From NCBI GenBank assembly GCA_002794465.1, contig MTSL01000117.1, forward strand, positions 57,203 through 121,202: 64,000 nucleotides of DNA, read 5' to 3'. Below the pieces are notes generated by a model. That model was given only the letters and a program-made list of their open reading frames with translations. It ran no database searches and was not told the origin of the DNA. Source of the stretch: Paramicrosporidium saccamoebae. Taxonomy: Eukaryota; Rozellomycota. Shown here piece after piece: positions 19,866 to 31,307 of the stretch. The position numbers and the translations under genes are program-made. Position 1 is the stretch's first letter; the number at the start of each line of letters is the position of its first letter.

Positions 19866-22800
19866 TTATTGGATTGATTCAAAGCTCGAGATGGGGGAAT
19901 CGTCCTTACGTGGAATGGGGGAATCGTCTTTACGTGGGATAGGGGAATTATCTTTACGTGGGATGGGACGGGCATCCGGACCAAGCTCTAGCTTTGCCCT
20001 AAGAGATACTATCTCATACGGGGTAAAGTTGATTACCCACGATCCTGAAACTTCCTCAAGCAGTGTCGATTCATCGCGTTCCAGTAGATCACACCGCCGC
20101 AATGAGGCAATCTTTATCAATTGATGCGGATGGAGAGTGGCAATGCCACGGCATCCACGCGGCTCATATGCGCGTATAATGACATCGCCCGAGTCGTCCT
20201 CGGCCAGCTTAATGGCCTCAATGGCCAGAGGAACGGATGTGCAAGCTTCGTGTTTGGGACGACGCCATTTGAATTGAAGTACCGGCGAATTCAGCCATCG
20301 TTCGTCGTAGAGGGAAGGCGAGGCAGCTGTCCATAAGAGCGGGGCGTTGAACTTTACAGCTTCTTCGATTACTCCGCCATTGCATGCATTTCCCTGATGG
20401 GGGAACAATGCGAAACGCATCACATGACCGCCCATGTCGCAATTGTCATCGGGCATTTTGGGGGCTCTCAACAGCGACAGCTGCATTAACGAGTCTCTCA
20501 CAGAGTATCCGTATTTGCAATCGTTCAGGAGAGAAACCCCATAAGTAGGCTCAGAGAGATCTGCAAAAGAATGTCCGCAGACCTCAAAACGAGCCACGTC
20601 CCAGGAAGTGTTAAAATGAGTGGGACGAGTAACAGTGCCAAATGGACATTCAAATGTTGCAAAATCTGACTGCACGGCGATGGGGAAATCTACTTTTAGG
20701 ATACGATGGCTCTCATGCCATTCGATACGACAGGTAAAATCCAATCTCTTTGAGAGACAGGAGAGTGAGATTGCTTGGGTGATTAGAGAGGTTGGAGAGA
20801 TTTTGATGACACGGAGCAAAGATACTAACAATGGACCTTCCATCTCAATACTGAGTTGTACGTCCGAGCCCTGCGAGATACACCATCCCTTTTCTAAATG
20901 GTGCAGCTCCACATCCCAGGCATCCCAGTAGTGTGGCACATCCTCATACATCATGAACCGATTCCCAACTGCCCCGCTACTAATCACTTCTCGCTCCTGT
21001 TCTTTGTCAAAGAAACTGGTCACATGGCCAGTCTCGTCAATATGCACACGCACAAATTTGTTCTCCATAATGTAATGCTCTTTGTTGCGCATGATTCGGG
21101 CAGTGTCTGTGGTGGACACGGGAATGCGACTTTGAGCAAAGGATGCCATTGAGAAGCCATTGACACCCGCGACAGCCAATACCCCATGTTGGGGACTGCT
21201 GTCACTGCCGTCCCACGGAACAGTAATCACCTCATCCCGGACATACGGAGTCGTGTTGAAAAAGACGATTCCACGTCCCTCAGAGCCTGGATCTACCTTT
21301 ACATCGCCAGCCCTCTCTCCACTCGTCAGCAATGGTTCCGTGTCTTTGGAAGGTGTCTGTGATGGAGGCCCAACCTTGTTTCCGAACAAATTGTTCATGG
21401 CATCATCCCGGATTTTCGAAGTATTAAACTCGGCATTTTGATACAATTTGTCAGAGTCCTTGTAAACTGAACAGATGGAGGATCCCGGAAGGACATCGTG
21501 GAATTGATTCAAAAGCACATCCTTCCATAGTGTCTCCAACTGGTCCGATGGGTATAGCTTTTTCAAGCTATTGCTAACCACACCATTAATGACAGAAAGC
21601 ATCTCGGCCTCTCTCAGCAATCTCTCGCATCGTCGGTTATAGTATTTGGTACGCGCCTGACTAGTATATGTCCCACGATGAAGCTCAAAGTACAACTCAC
21701 CTCGCCAACGTAAGAGATTATGCGATTCTTCCTGCAAACGTTTGAAGAAGGATAATGGCGTGTCGAAGCGTACCTCAGGCATTCCAGGAATGCCACTCAT
21801 GCGTTCCAAACGACTAATCATTGCTTCGGTAGGTCCGCCGCCACCATCACCATGGCCATACAGCAGCAATGCATTTGAGCTGCGATCGACATCCTTGTGA
21901 TTAATTTCCGATTGGATAATGTCACCAGAAGTCGCCGTGGATGTGTAGGTATTGGCGGGAGGAAAGTGGGCCAGGACAGTGCTACCGTCAATGCCCTCCC
22001 AAACAAACGAAGAGTGGGGAAACTTGTTAATGTTGTTCCAGCTCAACTTTTGCGTCACAAAGTACTTCATCCCAGCCTTGGACATGAGTTGGGGCAACTG
22101 CGCATTATAGCCAAACGTATCTACAAGTCAGCAGGACATATCGGCCTACCTGGCAGCCAGAATATCTCACTCAGGCCCCCAAAATGCTCCATCATGAACT
22201 TTTGTCCGTAGAGGAACTGTCGGACAAACGACTCTCCACACGGAAGATTGCCGTCCATTTCGACCCACGATCCGCCCACCGGTATGAATCTCCCTTCCTT
22301 CACGTGGTCCTGGATTTTACTAAACAAGTCGGGATAATCCTGTCGTAGCCAGTCAAATTGCTGCATTTGCGACGCAGCAAAGATGAATTTCGGGTGCTTT
22401 TCCATAAGGGCGAGTTGAGAGGAAAAGCTGCGTGCCGTTTTTCTGTGGGTCTCTTCATATCTCCACAACCAGGCAGTGTCAATGTGACAATTACCGACAG
22501 CGGTAATTACCATGGGGGTGGTGTGGGCATTCTTGGGTCTAAGGAATGCGTCCGAAATCTCTTGGCACTTATTGACAGACTCTTCCACGCTGCCCAAGTC
22601 GGGTCGGTTGAAGTGATTAATAATATCATTTGCGACAAATAAGGCTCTTTTTCCTCGTGGATCGTCTTTGCCAAATTTCTCTGCCATCCCGTGCAGAATT
22701 TGTAGGTCATAGTAAAGATTCAGTGCTTCGGGGTTAAAGTGACGCAGATCATACTCGGTTACTTTGTAGTAACGGTCCTCGATTGGGGGCTTAATGCTGT

Positions 22801-23269
22801 GGCCTTCCGAATTCCCGAACATCCAATTGCAAGCCATTTCAATATAAAAGACTACCGGTCCCTTTTTCGCATCTGTCACTAGGCGCATCTCAAAGTCAAC
22901 GCGATCCTGTGCGGCTAAATGGTCGGCTGAGAGGCCGTGTACTGGCCTGCCATCCGCTGTCCAGACCATACCCTCCGCCTGGCTCTTCCAATGAAACCAA
23001 GCACCCTCCAGATCACCTTGCGCGGTAATCCGGAACCAATGGGTAGTCCAAGACGGTCCAAACTCTTCTTCCAGCGTCGTCGCTTTGTACTCTGCCTCCC
23101 GTGCCTCACAAAACGTGACTCGTCGATCACCAGGACTCCAGACCTCTATTGTCAAGTCTTCCTTCCAGCTCTGCTTCACCAACTGTCCAACAATGTTCAT
23201 CTCGCGCATGTAGTCTTCGGAAATAAACCGTTCAAGGCGACCATAGTAGATATCCCACTGCTTCTGCAT
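19866..23269 (-). CDS. AMS1: Alpha-mannosidase, GH38, vacuolar/cytosolic Ams1 type
   Basis: This zinc-dependent GH38 alpha-mannosidase trims free oligosaccharides and is delivered to the vacuole by selective autophagy in yeasts. The catalytic block begins GNCHIDTAWLWRYEET, whose His and Asp bind the metal. The nucleophile motif WLPDTFGYNAQLPQ is assembled across a 29-nt intron (22121-22149) that falls inside the codon for its catalytic Asp. The spliced protein has 1124 residues, normal for Ams1. No signal peptide is seen, consistent with Ams1. The extreme C-terminus carries an unusual tandem of about three SPIPRKDD-type units (DNA 19885-19972). The start at 23269 is 50 bp from the divergent BCKDH E2 gene. 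Confidence 0.93.
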
Positions 23270-23319
23270 CGTCGCCGATATGGCAATTTAGCAATTCGGG
23301 AAGGCCCTTGTTTACATCC
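23270..23319. promoter_or_regulatory. 50-bp bidirectional promoter AMS1/DBT
   Basis: Only 50 bp separate two divergent start codons. The stretch contains AATTTAGCAATT and no repeat. It must hold both promoters unless transcription starts inside the coding regions. Confidence 0.6.
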
Positions 23320-24618
23320 ATGTTCCTTGTCAGACGCCATCTCCATGTCTCCCGTCCGCTACATAAACTAGTGCCATTCATGCTTGCGGACATTGGTGAG
23401 GGGATTACAGAGGTAGAAGTGCTGCAATGGTAGATTAGACTACAAGATTAAATGCTTAGGCATGTGCAGGAAGGAAATGTAGTCCGACAGTTTGACAAGA
23501 TTGCAGAAGTGCAAAGTGACAAGGCCACTGTTGAGATTACCTCTCGTTTTGACGGAATAATCAAGAAATTGCATTACGAAAAGGGAGCCACAGCCAAGGT
23601 GGGGCAGCCACTGGTGGATATTGACGTAGAGGGCGATGTCAAAGAGGATGGCAAAGGGGATGGCCGAATTGCAATGCCGGCTGCAAAACTGGCGGAGAAG
23701 CAAATCAGTAATCCAGTGCGGAACATTGAAGTACTTAAACATCCGCCTGTGGAGAATTTGACCATCAAAGCTATGCCGGGTGTGCGCCATTTCGCCAAGA
23801 CTAACGGCGTGGATATTGGAAAAGTGCGACCATCGGGCAAATCCGGTCAAATAACCAAAGAAGATGTCCAGAAATCCATGAACGTAGCTATAAGGGCAAA
23901 TGTGGATGCTGCTGAATACGAGCTGGTGCCGTTGAATGCTTTCCAGAAAGCCATGGAACGCAGCATGAAGGCTGCTCTGAATATTCCACATTTCGGTTTC
24001 CACGACGAAATTCTATTAAATCGTCTTTCTGGGCTCCGTACGAGTCTACTTCCGTCAATTGAATTGCGATATGGAGTAAAGGTGACTGTCATGTCCTTTT
24101 TTATCAAGGCGCTCTCGTTGGCTCTCACTGACTATCCAGTACTAAATTCGCACTTTGACGAACCAAATCATTCTCTAAAGCATTACAGAGCACACAATAT
24201 TGGGGTAGCAGTTGACACGGCCCACGGTCTGGCAGTACCCGTGATCAAGAACGTCCAAGATCTCTCTGTCATCGAGGTCGCGAGGGAGTTGTCGAGGCTA
24301 ACAGAGGCAGCGCGGGAGAACCGACTCAGTCAGACAGAGTTAGGAGGCGGCACAATTACACTTTCGAACATTGGTAGTATCGGAGGCACCACTGCCAGTC
24401 CTATTATTGTAGCACCGCAGGTTTGTATTGTGGCGGTAGGAAGGACGCAGGTCCTGCCACGATTTGATGAGAATATGCAGGTGACAGCAAACAAGGTGAT
24501 GCCGATTTCGTGGAGTGCAGATCATCGAGTCATTGATGGGGCCACTGTTGCCCGTTTCTCTGCTCGATGGAGGAACATACTCGAAGACACTTCGACACTT
24601 CTTCTCCACCTCTACTAA
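23320..24618 (+). CDS. Branched-chain 2-oxo acid dehydrogenase E2 (dihydrolipoyl transacylase), mitochondrial
   Basis: This is the core of the mitochondrial complex that degrades keto acids of Val, Leu and Ile. A 30-nt intron (23430-23459) links a mitochondrial targeting start (MFLVRRHLHVSRPLHK) and LADIGEGITEVEVLQW to HVQEGNVVRQFDKIAEVQSDKATVEITSRFDG. The lipoyl lysine lies in QSDKATV. An E3-binding domain follows (AMPGVRHFAKTNGVDIGKVRPSG). The C-terminal catalytic domain ends SWSADHRVIDGATVARFS, with the active HRVID. The IDGATVARFS wording is that of BCKDH rather than pyruvate or oxoglutarate E2. It has 422 residues. Confidence 0.93.
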
Positions 24619-24654
24619 GTAAAGTTGCTATTATACCAAGAGTACCGGCACTTG

Positions 24655-24890
24655 TAAATGCATGATCGTCAGTCTTCATAGATGCACAAGCGTTAGTCCT
24701 CATAGGTGAATAAGCGTTAGTCCTCATAGATGCATAAGCGTTAGTCCTAATATGTCAATTTTTGACTGCTCAATAAGCTCATGATCACCTCATATTTACA
24801 GTATGAACTCCCGTATCTACATTATGATTAACACATGGTTACAATATAATCCTCTCATATTTACAGTATGATCCCCATGCATTTACAGCA
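24655..24890. repeat. 26-bp minisatellite and a second short repeat between convergent genes
   Basis: About four copies of a ~26-bp unit (AGCGTTAGTCCTCATAGATG plus spacer) cover 24665-24755. A second motif, TCATATTTACAGTATGA, occurs at least twice at 24790-24870. The tract fills the 264-bp space between the 3' ends of the BCKDH E2 gene and GTR1 and touches the GTR1 stop. Confidence 0.8.
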
Positions 24891-25915
24891 TATGAGGATC
24901 GACTTCTGGCTGCGCCTCGGAAACTGCAGTGAATACGGGCTTAAATCCGGCCACTTCTGCGGGCAGCTCCAACATTCGTTGGGGAGTGACATGTGGGACT
25001 GTCAACATGAGGATGGCCTCATTGCAGAGTCGCTCCATAAGCAATCCTGTCCCATCACCCAACACGACCCTTAAGGAAACCATTCCTGCACTAAATTTGC
25101 CCGTCATCGTTCTCAATTGTTTCATCATGTTTGAAATCTTTTCAAATCGTCTTCCGTCTGGATGGTGACGTTTCGTCACATGGCCAATTGCCAGTAGAGT
25201 GACAGCCTCGAAAAGAATAGCCTCTTCGCCACGAGTCCGGTCGACGAAGCGAAGAAGCTCAGAGTGGAAAAGGGTCAGATTGGGGACGAGGGATGAAATG
25301 ATGGAAGACCAGGCGCGATAGAGTGATTCGTCCCAGATGGAGGTAATGTGACAATGGGCAAGAGTGGGGAGAGCCCTTCTCTTCAAGTCGGATTCACGAT
25401 CGCGCAACAATGTGCTGGGGGAGCCGGAAAGCAGGTCCGATTTGTGGAAGAGCACAAAGAGCTTGGCCTCGGGTGAATACGTCCTCAGAGCAGACATGCA
25501 GCCATCAAATTGGGACATGCCCTCAGTCGATTCAGAGGTCACGTCAAATGCATACACCAGGACTGCGACATTACTGAACAATTCCGAGGATTGGCTGTTA
25601 AGATATTCGTCCATAAACTTGTCCTGACTACCCATTATGTCAGTCCCTTGTTGTACCCTCCACAGTCCCACAGATAGAGTTGTACCGAACCAAGAATTGT
25701 CACTGGCTGTCGCTCCACTTTCACTATAAAATTTGGCAAGTTATCCATCAAATACTGGTCGGAGGTAATTTCCAGCAATCACGGACGTAATAGTCTGAGA
25801 ATATGACTGACCGCATGGAAGTCTTTCCACTCCCACTTTTTCCCATCAGCAACACCTACAGGAAATACAAAGGGGAGGAGGGTTTCAGTACTTTTCTTTC
25901 TGTCATTGCCACCAT
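24883..25915 (-). CDS. GTR1: Rag GTPase Gtr1/RagA
   Basis: This small GTPase of the vacuolar/lysosomal membrane signals amino-acid sufficiency to TORC1 with its partner Gtr2. Three introns crowd into the 5' part: 25856-25891 (36 nt), 25755-25786 (32 nt) and 25628-25656 (29 nt). Splicing assembles [24 protein letters not shown] (P-loop), then [30 protein letters not shown] (switch II region). HKSDLL follows as the Gtr1-type G4 motif. The C-terminal half is the Rag roadblock domain. The second intron has a less typical donor (GTCCGT) and is the least certain. The first of two in-frame ATGs is at 25915; the other is at 25906. Length is about 311 residues. Confidence 0.88.
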
Positions 25916-25951
25916 CACCCAGCCAAACCCCTCCCGCGGCCAGGGAGCAGA

Positions 25952-27022
25952 ATGGGAATCCTATGGTCACGCTCCCACTCGGATGACTACGAACGTATCC
26001 TATCCGACCTGACTACACGCATTGCCGAACTCGAGTCTCTGGTTGCTGACACGCGACATCGCTCCCGTCGTTGGTCCTTGTTCATCATATCCTATGGCAC
26101 ATTATTATATGTGCTGCATGCGATATATGTGTTTCTGTACCCGCGGGGTCCACCAACAGTGGCATATAGACCGTTGTTGGATGCAGTGGGACTAGTGATG
26201 GAGCCCGTTTTTGTTATTTATGCGAGGAGACTGGTAGTTTGGCTGTATTCCCGAAAGATTCATAATCTGGAAGCAACGTTGAGGTCGCTGCGAGCAAAGC
26301 AAAAATTAAAGGTTGTGCATGGCAATAGAGTTGATTTGTTAGGTGGAAGAGTTGAAAAAGGCAACTTCATATTACAAGACAAAGGGCCTGGTGGAACGTT
26401 TTGAAATTGCCTCCGATGAAGGGGCGCCTATGAATTCCGAACCTATGCAGCCCGCCCCAAAACCTACAGTTGAAACGACAGAGCAGCAGCCATTATCGCC
26501 ACCGCCAGCATCGCCTCCCCCGCCTCCACCCGCAGCCGCCCCCACTCCACTGACATGGCTTGATCGACTAGTTGATGCCATCATTGGCGACGATCGAAGC
26601 ACGCGTTATGCTCTAATCTGTCCACGTTGCTTCTCTCACAACGGACTCGCTCGACCTGAAGAGTTTGAAATACTCCGTACCCACAATATTCCTACTCATT
26701 TGTAGAATACGTCTGTCCACATTGTCACCATATGATCCTTCCTAGGAAAGAGTTGGGGAATGTAGCCAGCAAGGCGTCAAGTTCCGAATCCATCGCCAAT
26801 GAGCCCATTTCCAACGAACCCATCTCCAATGGGTCCACCTCCAATGGGTCCATCTCTAATGGGTCCGCCTCCAACGAGTCCGCCCCCAAGCAGGACATCC
26901 CCAACGAGGCTGCTCAGGTTACTCCCAAACAGCCCAGCAGGACGGTACGTAGAAGGGGACGTCGAAAATCACCGTCACCATCTCCGAAATCATCAGCTGC
27001 ACTATCAGACTCGGATCAATAA
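25952..27022 (+). CDS. LNP1: Lunapark (Lnp1), ER three-way-junction protein
   Basis: Lunapark stabilises three-way junctions of the tubular ER. The N-terminus (LWSRSHSDDYERILSDLTTRIAELE) and two adjacent membrane segments (residues ~45-65 and 75-95) are typical. Two introns (26312-26342, 31 nt, and 26677-26705, 29 nt) join the coiled coil LRAKQKLKVEELKKATSYYKTKGLVERFE, then the zinc ribbon YALICPRCFSHNGLARPEEFE to YVCPHC, giving four cysteines. A proline-rich linker precedes the ribbon. The C-terminal tail has SNEPISNGSTSNGS-like tandem repeats (DNA ~26795-26890). It has 336 residues and shares a spacer of about 36 bp with GTR1. Confidence 0.92.
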
Positions 27023-27047
27023 AGTTGTATACAACCAAAATCTGTTG

Positions 27048-28762
27048 CTATAAGTCATCGCTCATGATTATTGGATTATGTTTAACCATCGACAGGACGG
27101 GATGGGCTGGTACAAAATCCACATGGCCCAACGAATTAGCCACAATAATCTTGCCTAGCACTTTGTTGGTGATGATACCTCTCTCTACCAACACTGCCAT
27201 TCCCTGCAGATCGCCCTCCTCGCGCTGTTCCATGATGGCCTGCGCTCTTTTCGCTCCAATTTCCTTCAACTCTTTAATCTCCTTCAGTGTGCCGTAATTG
27301 AAAATTCGTAGCAATTCGGGCTCCACCAAAGGCATTAGCTGAACAACTTGGGGATCTAGTGGGTCGTCATTCACCCTTCTTTGACGCGGTTTCCTGGGCT
27401 TTTTGCTCAATGGGCTGGTCGCTTCCATACGGAGCAGACTTTTCAAGTCGTTACCTTTGAGGAGAGGACTGAGAATGGTTCCCTTGGACATTTCTCGTAG
27501 TTTCTGGGCAACCTTTTCCTCAATCCTCTTTTCCAAGATCATTGTCTGTAGGGAACTTGGCTGGGAAGTATTGAATGGATTTTCCTTGGATTTTTTCGAA
27601 TCCACTGACGATATTGTGGCAGGCGAAGAGCTTTTCACCCGCTTTCCTCTGTGCACCGTCTCCACATTATCGGAAATCCTCTTCCGCTCCTCAATCTGCT
27701 CGGCCAACTTGACATTATTCTCAATCAGCCTCGTCTTTGAGGCAAAATTCAGCGTATTATTCGTCTCCATGGTATCTGAAGACGCCACATTGGCAATGAT
27801 CAGGGCATATGCATGTCCCCCGAGGGAATCTTGCAGTAATCGGGTGAGTTTGCTGTCACGATATGGGATGCGACTGGCACCTAAATTGAGGGCATCAACC
27901 ACTTGTCCCAGCACAAAGAGCGATTTGTTGATAGCGCCGCTCTCAATCAGCCGTTCTCCCGCATTGGCAGTCCGCCGATTGTCTTCCGATCCTGCCAAAT
28001 CAATCAAATGCAACTTGACCCGCGTGTTCCCAAACGGCACTTGAATCGTTAAACACGAATGCGATCTGCTGGAATGCGCATTTAGCTTTGTTGCCGCAGT
28101 CCGACGATTTGCAATACCTCGTGACCATAGACGTTCAAATTCCCCCAGTGATGCCACACGGGTGACTGTCAGGTCAGGAATCAAAATCTGATGATTGGCG
28201 TCTTCTCGGATAGGCAAGTCAATAGAGGCGGGGTTAGGGGACAACAGGTCATACACTTTTTCCTTGTAGATTTCCAAGTAGGATATCCTCAGGTCAGTGG
28301 CCTGTGGGATGGGGCTTCTGTTTTGTCGCTTTGGAATCTCTTCCAGCAGATATTGCACTGTCAAAGGTATCATTCCTACAAATTGGGAAAAAACATGGAA
28401 AGAGTACCCGGAGCGGCTAGTGTTCCCTCCATTGTAAAAGTCTTCCCCGCCCCCGTATTTCCGTAGGCAAAAATTGTGGCATTGTAACCTGCCAATGTCC
28501 TCTCCACCACCGGCACCACATCAGTTGCAAATAGCGAAATCTGTGTCGACTCGGGTCCATAACACCCGTCGAATGTGTATGCGAGCAATTCGGTGGGATT
28601 CCGCGGGTTAGGGAGTCGGGCTGTGCGGCCATGGAGGGTGAGCGCCGCATTCTTGGGCTCCTGCGCAAGTTTGGGACGTGCGCGGAGGATGGCGCGCACT
28701 GCTGCTGGGCCCGTTGGAGAGGCGGATGGGGAGAGACGCTGTGGTCCCTTTGCCGCCAACAT
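27048..28762 (-). CDS. Kinesin-10 / Kid-like chromokinesin (KIF22)
   Basis: This is a chromosome-associated kinesin motor. The motor domain holds the P-loop GNTGAGKTFTMEG, then NAHSSRSHSCLTIQ (switch I) and DLAGSEDNRRTANAGERL (switch II region). A 32-nt intron (28376-28407) links LAAPG to MIPLTVQYLLEEIP. The C-terminal ~70 residues form a helix-hairpin-helix DNA-binding module (IFNYGTLKEIKELKEIGAKRAQAIMEQREE), which distinguishes kinesin-10/Kid. It has 560 residues, begins with MLAAKGPQRL at 28762 and lies 40 bp downstream of MED31 on the same strand. Its 3' end is 25 bp from Lunapark's. Confidence 0.88.
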
Positions 28763-28802
28763 TGCTACCCCGCCCCGAGGATGGCCTGTCTAACAATATG
28801 CT

Positions 28803-29191
28803 TTATTTTACAGTGTTGGCATGATGGTTCAGCCAAGTATAGAATTGCTGTCGATGGATATATGCTATGCATTCTGGGTCGCGAATCTGTCTCCGGAACG
28901 AGGCAAACTGCAACAGCTGCAGCATTGTCAATCCATTGGGATATCTAATAGATAAGCATGGTTGGTTTACGGGTACGTAAAGAAACGGACGTACTGCGGG
29001 TGGCCTAGGTACAACAAATACTCCAAATATGCCAGAAACTTGGCATCCTCCAATGCGCCCTGCTGCGACAAGACTACCCCACATTATGCACCAGATTCCA
29101 CAATACAGAGGAGATAGGCGGGATTGGCAAGACACTGCACAAATTCCAGTTCAAGGGCAAAGCGTTCCCTCTCCTGCACCGTCTTTGTCAT
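28803..29191 (-). CDS. MED31: Mediator complex subunit 31 (Med31/Soh1)
   Basis: A small, highly conserved subunit of the Mediator middle module. Two introns (29074-29106, 33 nt, and 28945-28976, 32 nt) assemble the Soh1 core RFALELEFVQCLANPAYL, then LFLSQQGALEDAKFLAYLEY, then LGHPQYVRFFTYPNGLTMLQ and LLQFASFRRQ. Unspliced, the gene would appear as two overlapping unrelated frames. The start at 29191 (MTKTVQERERFALE) gives 107 residues, close to the family. The frame is open further upstream but has no family similarity there. Confidence 0.93.
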
Positions 29192-29435
29192 GACCAGGGA
29201 ACCCTGATCTCGGACAATAAGGTTACATGCAGCGTCATGACATATAAGCGCAGACGCCGAATGGATGGCCACGCTCTCCATGAATTCATCCGTCCATGAT
29301 TTGCCTGTCGCATTGGTAACCTTCCAGGAGGCTGCACTCCTCATGATAATCGGCATCGTATTCTATTCATTGCTGGAAATATACATCACCCCACTAATCC
29401 TGTAAGTCTATTGCAATTCCGTGAAAATAAAAGAA

Positions 29436-29834
29436 ATGTTTTCGCTCATTGATCAACGATGGGCCGTTGTTCTGCTCCTGTTTGGACTGCTTCTCCTCTA
29501 CATTGGATTGCATCCAAATCCCATGCTCTTCTCCAGACTCAATGAGCGGCGTCTATTGGGAATTGCTGGCGATCATTGGCTTCACTTCTGGGCATTTTTT
29601 ATTCTTTCGGGGCTCGTTCCTCGTGTAATTTCGCCACTGTCTGTTGCCTGGCTCATGCTAATTGCATTGGCGGTGGGCAGTGAGTTGCTACAAGGGCTTT
29701 GGCCATGGCGGACATTCGACCATTATGACATTTTGGCCAATTTCTGCGGCTTGCTACTCGGTAATGTAGCAGTTTGGCTAGTGACGCACCGCAACCATTC
29801 AGCGTTGGAACAGCATCCGATGAGCTTGGTGTGA
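29436..29834 (+). CDS. VanZ-like multi-pass membrane protein
   Basis: A 132-residue protein with four hydrophobic segments. The layout DHWLHFWAFFILS, then GSELLQGLWPWRTFDHYDILANFCGLLLG, is that of the VanZ-like superfamily (conserved D-LHF, E-lQ, R-fD--Di-aN--G). The function of eukaryotic VanZ-like proteins is unknown. The frame extends to an upstream GTG (29421), but the first ATG is at 29436. Confidence 0.75.
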   Translation: MFSLIDQRWAVVLLLFGLLLLYIGLHPNPMLFSRLNERRLLGIAGDHWLHFWAFFILSGLVPRVISPLSVAWLMLIALAVGSELLQGLWPWRTFDHYDILANFCGLLLGNVAVWLVTHRNHSALEQHPMSLV

Positions 29835-29974
29835 CCCATTAATCCTAAAGCTATCGGTAGTTTACGCTGTTCAGAAGAGTGCAGATTTCTATTACGTACT
29901 TTGATCGATATGTAAATATACAAATTATCCGAGCTCCTTACAATGTGCGCTTTGCCACTCATCAGAGCTCACTC

Positions 29975-30180
29975 CCAATATGTAACCGTCCATTAGAGTC
30001 CACTTTCAGTGTACAACCATCCATTAGAGCCCACTTTCAATGTACAATCATTCATTAAAGCTCATTCCCAATGTACAACCATCCATTAAAATTCACCTTC
30101 AATGTAAAACTACCCAAAGCTCACCTTCCGTGTACAACTAAGCTCACCTTCAGTGTACAACTATCCAGAGCTCACTTTTT
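29975..30180. repeat. ~33-bp degenerate minisatellite between convergent genes
   Basis: Units built on CCATTAGAGCTCACTTTCAATG and TGTACAACCAT recur about six to seven times with drift. The tract covers most of the 337-bp spacer between the VanZ-like and cyclin genes and runs up to the cyclin stop codon. Confidence 0.8.
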
Positions 30181-31236
30181 TTCAAAGCGCATTGTGCAAC
30201 TCTCCATCAGGTCATCATACCAAGTCGGAGCAGTCTGTCTCCATTCTCCCGGATACATGACGTTCCAGAAGGTAGAAGCAATTTGGACAACATTTCGACA
30301 GGTCCCCGAGATGGCGAGCACATGAGAGAGGGCAAAGACGGTCCATCGGGGAATTGAGAAACACGGATGACGAGGCGATCCCGTGGCGAGATATCCGTCG
30401 AGAAAGATTTCCGTCTTCTTGGCCAGTTGCCGTCGGGCATGCAGATCCCAATTGGGAAAGCAATCGAGTAGAGAATATGCCAGAATGATGGGTGTCACAA
30501 TGTCCGAGATTCGCCACTCAATTACCTTCATTACCTTTTGCTCCATCTTTAGCACTGAAGCCACAGTAGGTGGTGAGAATAGGGGCGGACAGTGCTTATT
30601 CTTCAGAATGGCCTTTGAAAAGTCTGCAATGTTCGGGTCCTCCTCCTCGTTGTACTTGAAGGCGACCATAAGAACAGCCACGTAGAGCTGGTTGCGGACC
30701 GATGCAATCCTGGGTACCACCATCCGACAATACCGTGCAAGGATTCCATAGGCCAGAAATGCTGTATCAATCGATGCATTATACTTTGCACAGACTGGAT
30801 AGAATACGGTGGCCAATGCCGTTTCCAGCTCGCTTTTGGTGGTTCGAGAAACTTGCACATCTCTAAAGGGAGAGGGCTCCTCCATTCGTAGTAGCATTCG
30901 TTCTACCCGTTCCGTCTGGCTCCCTCCCTCAAAAAAGTCACGCATCTCAATCACTGCCTCTCCATCCAAATCGCTGTTGAAGCGCGGCCCAAACGAACAA
31001 TGCTCCTCCTGCCCCCTCACCCTGCGCATCTCCTCAGTTTCAATTCCCCTCCTACGGCGTTTCCGTTGCACAGCCAGCTGGGCTGTCTTTCGAGTGATGC
31101 GTCCTAACAGTGGCAGACACGGGCCAGTTCCGGCAGGGATGACAGTGAGGGGAATGCTGATGATGTGTTTAGGAGAGGGTCGGTCCTCAAGAGAGGTGGG
31201 TGTGGGATACATGGTGGGGGCGGGGCGAGGGGACAT
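30172..31236 (-). CDS. Cyclin-box protein
   Basis: This 354-residue protein has a single recognisable cyclin box at about residues 130-260. The visible helix signatures are SIDTAFLAYGILARYCRMV, VRNQLYVAVLMVAFKYNEEEDPNIADF and VLKMEQKVMKVIEWRISDIVTPIILAYSLLD. The pattern ME-x-V-x-W-x3-TP is that of CDK-binding cyclins. The N-terminal 100 residues are basic and probably disordered (RKRRRRG). The cyclin subfamily cannot be decided. A mitotic or G1 cyclin is more likely than a transcriptional one, because of the TP-F-type second helix bundle. Confidence 0.78.
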   Translation of the reverse strand: MSPRPAPTMYPTPTSLEDRPSPKHIISIPLTVIPAGTGPCLPLLGRITRKTAQLAVQRKRRRRGIETEEMRRVRGQEEHCSFGPRFNSDLDGEAVIEMRDFFEGGSQTERVERMLLRMEEPSPFRDVQVSRTTKSELETALATVFYPVCAKYNASIDTAFLAYGILARYCRMVVPRIASVRNQLYVAVLMVAFKYNEEEDPNIADFSKAILKNKHCPPLFSPPTVASVLKMEQKVMKVIEWRISDIVTPIILAYSLLDCFPNWDLHARRQLAKKTEIFLDGYLATGSPRHPCFSIPRWTVFALSHVLAISGTCRNVVQIASTFWNVMYPGEWRQTAPTWYDDLMESCTMRFEKK

Positions 31237-31307
31237 GACGAAAAACTGTCAAAGAAATCCTCTTTATTTTTAACTTAAATCAATTGATCAGATCGCGTTA
31301 ATCTCGT

